This document shows, in pieces, positions 56,255-64,000 of a stretch of 64,000 nucleotides of DNA. Within the stretch, counting starts at the first letter, position 1. The number at the start of each line of letters is the position of its first letter. Origin of the DNA: Dryas octopetala (Eukaryota > Streptophyta > Magnoliopsida > Rosales > Rosaceae); NCBI GenBank assembly GCA_963921425.1, contig OY992839.1, positions 10,581,409-10,645,408 on the forward strand. The letters run 5' to 3'. The position numbers and the translations under genes were made by a program. The notes below the pieces were generated by a model that saw nothing but the letters and a program-made list of their open reading frames with translations, searched no databases and had not been told where the DNA came from.

Positions 56255-57349
56255 TCAGAAGCCCCACTTTGAGAAAGCCAAATCCGCCAGAAAACAAAAG
56301 CAATGAAAACAAGAGCAAAGCCCCTGCTCTTGTTGATGATGATGATAATGATCCACATTCACATTCGTGTCATCATCATCATATTCATTGACTAATTCCA
56401 TAACATCTGAGGCAGAGGCTCCAGCATGACCTGGCTCATTCTGTTGTTGAGGATTCATTGGCTCCAAAGACAAGGAAAGCCATTGCTGCTCTTGCTCGCC
56501 AACATTGACTGCCTTGACAAGTGATGCTCCACGAGGCCTTTTTTGGTGATTCATTGGCTCCAAAGACAAGGAAAGCCATTGCTCTTGCTGATGATCAGTA
56601 CCATTGACTGCCATCATGGCATTACTACCATCCTCGTGGCATATTAGGTGGTCCCCACAGCTTTTGAAGCACACCGATCTTGTAATGCCATTGTGCAAAG
56701 ACGAGGAAAGCCCCTGCTCTTGTTGATGATGATGATGATGATGATGAACCACATTCCCGTCATCATCATATTCATCGACTTCCATCACATCTGAGGCTCC
56801 GCCAGCCTCATTCTGTTGAGAATTCATTGGCTCCAAGCACAAGGAAATCCCCTGCTCCTTACTACCATCCTCGTGGCATACTAGCTGGACCCCGCAGCGG
56901 GACACCCGTACACTAGGTGTATCATCCGAATCCGTCCACTTGGCGACCATAAATTCAACTCGACACATAAGAGGCACACATGATCTGGAATTGAATATAG
57001 TGGACGACTTGATTTCATTACCTGAAATATAGTGGAGCCACACATGATCTGAGTTTGTCTTTGTTGAAGAATTCGGACACACGATCCGAGCCGCACAACT
57101 GTATTCATTGATGTGAACTTCGGCTATAGGCCTACTGAAGGACTTCTCAGTTTCAAAAACAAGACAGAGTACCAATCCTGCATTCTCCCATTTGAAATTT
57201 CCAGGGATTTCAATACAAACTTCACAGATAACCCAATAAATTCCATTCATCGCATAAACCAATTCACTTGGAAACTTCACTTCCTTGGACCACTTTGGAA
57301 TTTCACTCACTGGGAAAACAACTCCAAACTGTCGGTGTTCTGGCCATAC

Positions 57350-57394
57350 CTGTAACACAATAATAACATACCATAATCTAATCTGAACTTTTTG

Positions 57395-57430
<36 letters not shown>

Positions 57431-57440
57431 CGTGTGTTTT

Positions 57441-57485
<45 letters not shown>

Positions 57486-57503
57486 ACACACACACACACA
57501 CAC
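57350..57503 (-). repeat. microsatellite intron of TNL-E
   Basis: Coding strand: AATAAG|GTGTGTGTGTGTG, (CT)n of about 18 units, linker, CACACGCACACAC, (TA)n. Same design as TNL-B with different repeat counts. Confidence 0.8.
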
Positions 57504-58952
57504 CTTATTCAGTAAAATATTTTCCCACTTTGCCATGTTACGACCCAGATTGTCACAGAGTCTATTGCAATTGAACAAGTTGATTCCATCGAAAGGTGGT
57601 CGCTCTTTATCTTCCAATACGTCTGACAATTTTGAAAATATTTCTAATGATTCGCAACCTCCAACTTGTACCTTTCTTACCTTTGGTGGAAACTCTGGAA
57701 TTTCTCGAAGCCTCTTGCAATCCCTCAAATTAAGGTACCACAAGTTGACAAATTCTATAATTCTTACTGGAAGAATAACAATATTGCTTTCTGATAGGTC
57801 AAGTCTTGTCAATGCGTACACCCAATCAAGAGTTGGAAGGAAATCACTTTCTGATAAATTGACTCCTCTCATCGACATGTCCAATTTCTGAGATACTGAA
57901 ATGTTTGAGTTAGTTGGATTCACCGAAGAAAGTGATTCTGCACCGGAGTTCACCTTATTTGATAATCCAACAAGTTTTGGACAATCATCGAGATCCAATA
58001 CTTCAAGATGTCTTAACTCATAAATGCTGCCCAATGGCAGATTTGTAAGGTATTTACAAGCACTTAGATATAACACCTGAAGCCCAATGACATACCCAAT
58101 TGATGACGGCACTTCTTTTATGGCAGTGGCATGTAGATTTATAACTTTCAAGGATACCATCTTTCCCGCAATTTCTGGGAAACTCTCAAGCCTTTCACAA
58201 CGATGAAAAGTTATCTCCTCCAGAGATTTCATGGTGACCAGACTTGGAAACATTGTGAGGTTAGAGCAGCCGTCAACTCTCAGTTCAACAAGTTTATCAA
58301 GAGATCCAACAGAAGGATGAACCTCAACTAAACTTATACAGTCACTTAGATTCAACTTCTTTAGGTTTGGGATTTTTGAGAAGTCAGGGATTTCTCTTAG
58401 AGATTCAGACCCAGAAAAATCCATAGATGTCAGATTTTGCAAATTCTGTGACACGAAAAAAGAAAAAAAGAAAGGATTAGCTATTGTTAAGCTTCAAAGA
58501 AGTTTACAACATAATATCAACAAATAAACTCTTACAATGGATGAAAGTAATTTAAAGTACCTTCGATCCCTTCCACAGTTGTGTCATGCAACTACGAGGC
58601 ATATTGAGAGCAACAAGTTTCCTTGGATCAAAATTAGATGGCAAAGATTGTGATGGATATTCAGCCCAATCAAGCAATCTCAAATTGTTGGGGAGATAAT
58701 CAACGTCTCCAGAAAGGCGTGCATTGCAATTTATAAAAAATTTGAGATTTTTCATCTTTGAGAAGCAATGAGCAGCCAAGGGTATCTTATCTGGTTGAGG
58801 CAAGTTTACCAGGATACCTCTAATTTGATCGGTTCCCTATATAGTATGAAAAAGCAATAGCATTAAAAAGCAAGTTCTTTATCAAATAAATCAACTTGTT
58901 TACAATTCGATATATTTTTCAATAAGATTTTAAAAGAAAATTATTACTCAAG

Positions 58953-59175
58953 TTTTTTTTTTTTTTTTTGAGAAAAATCCCAAAGGCAACTTCATTCAAT
59001 TGAATTCAACCAAACCAAAACATCATGGTTCAGGTAAGGAAGAAGCCAAGGAGGCCCTTCCTCAAGCCAAACATACGATTGTGTACAATCAAAGCTACAC
59101 CAAGCTAATTTTTGGCCAACAATTTTACAAATTCAGGGTTGATAATAAAAAGAAATGACCTCAAACTGATGCATT
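58953..59175 (-). mobile_element. intron-2 retroelement tail, TNL-E copy
   Basis: Same insert as in A and D. The E copy is almost identical to the A copy (ATACGATTGTGTACAATC in both, against ATACGATTATTTACAATC in D). Confidence 0.7.
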
Positions 59176-61010
59176 AAGTTCTTGATTACCAAATTGAATA
59201 ATAGAATATATATATATTATACTTACTGTATCTTCTGTTAGAACATGATAAACATCTTCGTGAAACCACAATCTGCTACGCTTGCCAGGCTCAGTAGCCG
59301 ATTCTTATCGAACTATTTCTTTACCCATTTCTTCTACCAAGTCATGCATCGAAATCCTTTCATATCGGTCAATACTTACTAGGGCCTTTTCTGTGAGCAC
59401 TTCAATACCAATCACAGGGTTGAGGTCACAAGCTTTAAGTATTTTTATCACATATTTCTTCCTTCGACCTTTAAAGAAACATGCAATGTCAAGGAATACA
59501 TCCTTCACAGAATCTTCCAATGCATTGTAACTTATTTCAAGAGCACTCTGGACCTCTTTGTTAGGAATTCTTTTGTAATTATCTAATGCATCTTGCCATT
59601 CATCTATGCTTCTACTATATAGATGAGAACCTAAAACTATCAAAGCCAATGGAAGAGCTTGAGCATAGTCTACTGCACATTTCGTGAGTCTCACATAATC
59701 ATCCAAAGGTTCATCTGTTTTGAAGGCATTCCAACAAAAGAGCTTCATGGCTTCATGATCACCCAATTTCTTGACCTCATGTATTAAATTAATTTGATGA
59801 ACAGTTAGCAAACGCTTATCTCTGGTTGTTATTATAATTCTACTGCCCGGACCAAACCATTCAGACACTCGAGCTAACTTATTTAATTGTTCTAATTCAT
59901 TCACGTCATCAAGAATTAAGAGAACCTTTTTACTACTCAGCCTTTTCCTTATCTCACTGACTCCTGCATCACTATTGAGCTTTAAGTTTTTGTCCCTTAA
60001 GATATCAGATAGCAAAGTCTCTTGTAGTTGGACTAAGCCTCCATGTTTCATTGATGTTTCTCTAACATTTACCAAAAAACAACTGCCTTCAAACTTATGG
60101 GCAATAGAATTATAAACAGCTTTGGCAATTGTTGTCTTACCAATTCCACCAAGCCCCCATATCCCTACCATCCGGACATCATTTGCCTCAACAACTAAAA
60201 GCTTGTCCATGTCTTGTAGAGGAGACTTTATTCCAACTGGATGCACCGCCACATCCAAATATGTATGATTTATTACTTGAATGATCTTACTCACGATCTC
60301 CTTGATAAACTGAGCTTCACTTCTGTCAATTCAAAAGCATATGAAATATGTAATTAATGAGTCGACATTTTAATTGATCTATATATATACACGCCAAATG
60401 CAATATACATGTAATGAAACTTTAGAACAACTTCAATTTAAATTTTATAATTGTAAAAGAAGATAAACCATATACCCATCCAAAAGAGAATAACATTATA
60501 GTGGTTAGAATCATACCCATCCACATAATGCCATCCAGATAAATTTGCTGCTTTAAAAAGAGTTTCCCTCCATCTTTGCACCTTATCCATGTTGTCCTTG
60601 AATTTGCATTCAAGTTGGGCAAATGCCTCACCAAAACTTCCTATCTGATTCCGTACATCCTTCGGATCCACCTTGTAAAAAATTGGCAAAACCAATTGTT
60701 GCTTTGATTCTTTACATTGAAGAATTTTAACGAGTTCATCCAAACACCACCTCGAGGAGGCATAGTTTTGAGAGAAGACGATGAGAGATGTCCTTGACTC
60801 TTCAATTGCTTTGAGAAGTGCTTGTGATATTTCTTCACCTCTTCTAAGCTCCTCATCATCTCTGAAGGTGCGAATTCCTTTCTGAATCAAAGCGTTGTGC
60901 AAATGGTCTGTAAAATTATAACGAGTATCCTCACCTCTAAAACTGAGAAAGACATCATAGGTCCATGAATGGGTGAAGGAAGAAGATGAAGACTCTCCTT
61001 GACTGGCCAT

Positions 61011-61670
61011 AGAAGCTATACTACTGTGTGTTTGCAAGTCAGATAACCATACAGCCTCACAGAGTTGGGAATGGTATACTCACCTTTGCATGATATAAAC
61101 TATAAAGCTGCAGTTTCCTACTACCTGCTTTGTGAATGTGAAGAAAGAGAGGAATTGTTTGTTTGGTGAGAGAAAGAGAGACTTTCGTTGCAACTTCAAC
61201 TGGGATATGTCCTTTTTGCTAGTTGTTACTGCAAGTTTGCACATGATTGTGTTTTTTACTTTTACTTTTTGACGGGAATTTTATTGGTACTTTGCTTTTT
61301 GACGAACCCCTCGCTATCAATTTTGTCGATGGGCCCCTACTGTTCATCATGATAGGAAACAGCCAGCATGACGATTAAGGTGGTGAGTCTCTTTGGATTA
61401 CACTTTTACACCATTCTGTTGTTTTGTTTTCGTTTATTTTATCTACTTGTTCTCCTTTTCTCAATAATTCAGGGAAGAACTCATGACTAATTAAGGCATC
61501 GTTTGGTAAGGTTTGCTCCTATTTTCTCTACATTTATTTACTTATTTATTATTTTCTCACTACGCTCACCTCTAAAACTCATAAACACGTACATGCTCTA
61601 GGTCCAGGAATGAGGGAAGGAAGCAGAAGATAACCAAACAGTCTCTTTGATTGGTCATAGAAACACATGG
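61011..61670 (-). promoter_or_regulatory. 5' flank of TNL-E with decayed TIR start
   Basis: Near-identical to 5344-6000 beside TNL-A, including the TATA-like CTTTATAGTTTATATC. 61565-61670 is the decayed TIR-start fragment. A and E therefore share a promoter lineage. Confidence 0.5.
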
Positions 61671-61731
61671 TATATTGGTATTGTCTGTTTGCGTGCATGT
61701 CTGCTGATTGATAACTAAACACCTTAAATAC

Positions 61732-62062
61732 TATCGGGAGAAATCTCACGTGAGGACATTGTTAATGATTTATAATAATTTGGATTATTCATTTTATTAC
61801 CAATTACTTTTGGGATAGATGCCTAAATTTCTTCATGGTATCAGAGCAGATTATCCACGTGATGCGCCTAACGGTCACACGTGTTCCCATATCACCTAAT
61901 ATAAATTGTCCACGTGTTAGGCTTAAATGATGCCACACATGCGAGAGCGTGTTGAAAGAAATCTCACATTAAAAATGTGAGGGCCTTACTAGTGACTTAT
62001 AAAGATTTAAACTACTCCTTCTATTATCAATTAATTTTAAAATAAATATCTAAATTTCTTCG
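61732..62062. mobile_element. TRIM miniature retrotransposon, copy 3
   Basis: Left repeat 61732-61835 (small deletion), TGGTATCAGAGC primer-binding site at 61836-61847, right repeat 61950-62062 (113 bp, starts TGTTGAAAG). Confidence 0.7.
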
Positions 62063-62448
62063 CATCTTACGTATAAAATTGCAGTCTCCTACAATCTAGT
62101 CAACCATGTGAATGTGAAGGAGAGAAACTTTCGGTGCAACTTTTTTGGCCAGGAACTTTCGGTGCAACTTAATCGGTGATATTTCCTTTAGTTTGTACTC
62201 GTTTTCACATGATATATGGAGCCTACACACTGACACAATGACTGGTGGTGTGTTACTTTTTCTTTTTGACTAGATTTATACTTGCAACTACTTTCTTTAT
62301 GGTGATTGGACTCCTCACTATGAATATTGTCAGGGTGAATTTCTCTTGTAATGTATCACATGTTCATAGATTTTGTAATTCATGTAATCTCAATGGGCCC
62401 ATTCCCATTCCCCACCCCCTCTCTTTCCTTTTTATTCTTTCCACATTC
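62063..62448. other. duplicated spacer
   Basis: Copy of 6405-6773 with an extra short duplication of GAACTTTCGGTGCAACTT around 62126-62170. Confidence 0.5.
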
Positions 62449-62893
62449 ATAACATGTTTATTATTTCAGTTATGGATTAAGAAGAATTGAATCGATAAGG
62501 AATTAAATTAAAGAGAAATTAAATTGATGTGAAATTAGATTCTTATTGAAGCTGTTTACTAAATTATTTGAAATTTTAGTAAGAATGATATCATATGGAC
62601 ATTTAATTACTAAAATGCCCTTATTCTAAATAAATTATTTTATATGCTAGTTAATAATGTGAGGGTAATATGAAAAAAAAAAATAAGGAATTGAATTCCT
62701 CCAAAATAAAGAATTGGATTACCACCTCCCACCCAAGAATCCAATTTCTCCAAAATAAAGAGTTGAATTCTTAATTTTATGTAGACCCCACTTATGTTTT
62801 TATTCTCATATGGTTAGTAAACAAATGAGTAATCCGTAATCGGAATCTAATTCCTTATTTTGATTCTGATTACGAATTAGTAAACATACTATT
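62449..62893. mobile_element. MITE with ACATGTTTACTA ends, copy 3
   Basis: Starts AACATGTTTATTATTTCAGT, ends GATTACGAATTAGTAAACAT; collinear with 6774-7222. Confidence 0.65.
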
Positions 62894-63106
62894 AAAATTC
62901 TTTTGTTCACCAGCCAATGATTCTTTTAGTTTTAGGTATGAAATTCATTTATTGTTTCTACAATACCGAGCCTGTATTGTCACTAAAATTGACGGACTTA
63001 ATTACTATCGTAATAAAAGTAAGGTATCAAAATTGTCAAAATTAAAAGAATAGAGACGAAAGTAGAAGTACTGTCAAAATAAAGGTACAAAAAATGACAT
63101 TTGGCC

Positions 63107-63241
63107 AAGAATGGAAATATTACCAGCGCTTTTCACAGTACTTGAAGAGTCAAGGATCTCTCATTGTCTTCTCTAAAGAATATGCCTCCTCGAGGTGGTG
63201 TTTGGATGAACTTGTTAAAATTCTTGAATTTAAAGAATTAA
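63107..63241 (+). pseudogene. TIR-exon fragment, plus orientation, copy 3
   Basis: Same fragment as 7435-7569. In this copy one frame stays open through [19 protein letters not shown] and VKILEFKEL, so it is the least damaged of the three. Confidence 0.75.
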
Positions 63242-63384
63242 GGCCAAATATCACTTTTTGTCCCTGTACTTTGACAATACTTCCACTTTCGTTCATGTTC
63301 TTTTAATTTTGACAATTTTGATACCGTACTTCTATTACGATAACAATAAAATCCACTTTGTCAAGTCCAAATGTCAAATTAATA

Positions 63385-63719
63385 GGCCAAATGTCACTTT
63401 TCGTCTATGTACTTTGACAGTACTTCCACTTTCATCCCTGTACTTTTAATTTTGGCATTTTTGGTTCTGTACTTCTATTGCTACGTAATAAAAGTACGGT
63501 ACCAAAATTGCTAGTTGGAAGGCCAATCTAATTTGGTAGTCACGAGAGGGGCATGTGATGCCACGTCAGCGTTTTCCGTCACTAAAATTGACGGATTTGA
63601 CAGAATGAACCTAATTACTATCGAAATAGAAGTACGGTACCAAAATTGGCAAAATTAAAAAAACATGAACGAAAGTGAAAGTACTGTCAAAGTACAAAGA
63701 CAAAAAGTGACATTTGGCC
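63385..63719. mobile_element. long-TIR MITE, copy 3
   Basis: GGCCAAATGTCAC to GTGACATTTGGCC, 335 bp. Confidence 0.7.
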
Positions 63720-64000
63720 TTAATTCTTTACATTCAAGAATTTAAAATTCATTCATCCAAACACCACCTCGAGGAGGGATATTTTTGAGAGAAGACAATG
63801 AGAGATCCTTGACTCTTCAATTGCTGTGAAAAGCGCTGGCGATATTTCTTCTCCTCTTCTAAGCTCGTCATCTATGAAGGTGCGAATTCCCTTCTTAATT
63901 AAAGTTTTGTGCAAATGGTCTGTAAAATTAAAACGTGTATTTGCACCTCTAAAACTAGGAAACACATCATAGGTCCATTCATGGATGAAGGAAGAAGATG
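63720..64000 (-). pseudogene. truncated TIR exon, cut by window end
   Basis: FPSFRGANTR subfamily, as 8048-8350, with the same frame break before WCLDE. Its ATG lies just beyond the window (sequence ends in codons for ESSSSSF). Confidence 0.8.

Larger units (their letters stand above)
56255..61010 (-). pseudogene. TNL-E, full-length TIR-NBS-LRR with one nonsense codon
   Basis: Exons: TIR 60517-61010 (ATG, MASQGES), NB-ARC 59227-60322, short exon 58561-58836, LRR exon 57504-58445 (942 bp, in frame), C-JID/tail exon 56255-57349. All splice phases agree, so the gene would code about 1300 aa. One change breaks it: after SMHDLVEEMGKEIVR the codon is TAA (59305-59307) where TNL-A and D have CAA (Q). 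The product would be a TIR-NBS protein of about 503 aa, ending just after the MHD motif. TIR motifs YDVFLSFRGEDTR and WCLDEL and NB motifs GGIGKTT, LLILDDVN and ALPLAL are intact. The TIR 3' half resembles TNL-C (VDPKDVRNQIG) rather than A and D, a hint of gene conversion. Confidence 0.88.

Noticed and set aside
1-64000. tRNA, rRNA or snoRNA genes
   Set aside because: I saw no cloverleaf-like set of A and B boxes or rRNA words; the TGGTATCAGAGC hits are retroelement primer-binding sites.

Overview
This is a window of plant nuclear DNA. It is AT-rich, has spliced genes with GT/AG introns and is crowded with plant transposons. Four large and several fragmentary copies of one TIR-NBS-LRR (TNL) immune-receptor family lie on the minus strand. 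TNLs are absent from grasses, so the source is a eudicot. The style of the TIR start (Ser-rich leader, then YDVFLSFRGEDTR) suggests a woody rosid, possibly Rosaceae, but that is inference.

Layout. 1-1555: two minisatellites and spacer. 1556-5343: TNL-A. 5344-8605: its promoter, a small TRIM retroelement, a MITE and a TIR-fragment inverted repeat. 8606-10170: dead LINE 3' end. 10631-12418: old TNL 3' remnant. 12419-16090: TNL-B, whose TIR and NBS exons are gone and whose 5' edge is a CACTA end. 17301-19760: second copy of the TRIM/MITE/TIR-repeat block. 19761-26564: promoter remnant and spacer split by large insertions, including a TIR-bearing element of about 1.25 kb. 26565-32368: TNL-C, heavily decayed. 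33431-44729: a TIR exon split by an 11-kb CACTA transposon, itself split by a young Copia retrotransposon. 44730-48166: promoter remnant, micro-MITE, solo LTR, a captured vacuolar ATPase exon and a spare receptor tail. 48167-52932: TNL-D. 53521-56254: spacer with a MITE. 56255-61010: TNL-E. 61011-64000: third copy of the promoter/TRIM/MITE/TIR-repeat block, cut by the window end.

The intact gene model has five exons: TIR (494 bp); NB-ARC (about 1099 bp); a short exon (276-279 bp); the LRR exon; and an exon with the C-JID (post-LRR) domain plus a long low-complexity tail. Splice phases agree in every copy. No copy is intact, and each is broken differently. TNL-A has an internal LRR deletion with frameshift. 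TNL-B lacks TIR and NBS. TNL-C has many lesions. TNL-D has a 13-bp frameshift deletion in the LRR exon. TNL-E has one nonsense codon at the end of the NB-ARC exon. A, D and E could still make TIR-NBS or truncated TNL proteins.

The most unusual feature is the C-terminal tail after the C-JID. It is a modular repeat of QQEQ, an LxLxL (EAR-like) motif, EPMN, an acidic Asp stretch and a His run. A spare tail downstream of TNL-D joins the same LxLxL motif to a basic NLS-like PRKRK. The second is a TIR-exon inverted repeat, built with MITE arms and present three times, that could yield hairpin RNA matching the receptor family. Both are hypotheses from sequence only.
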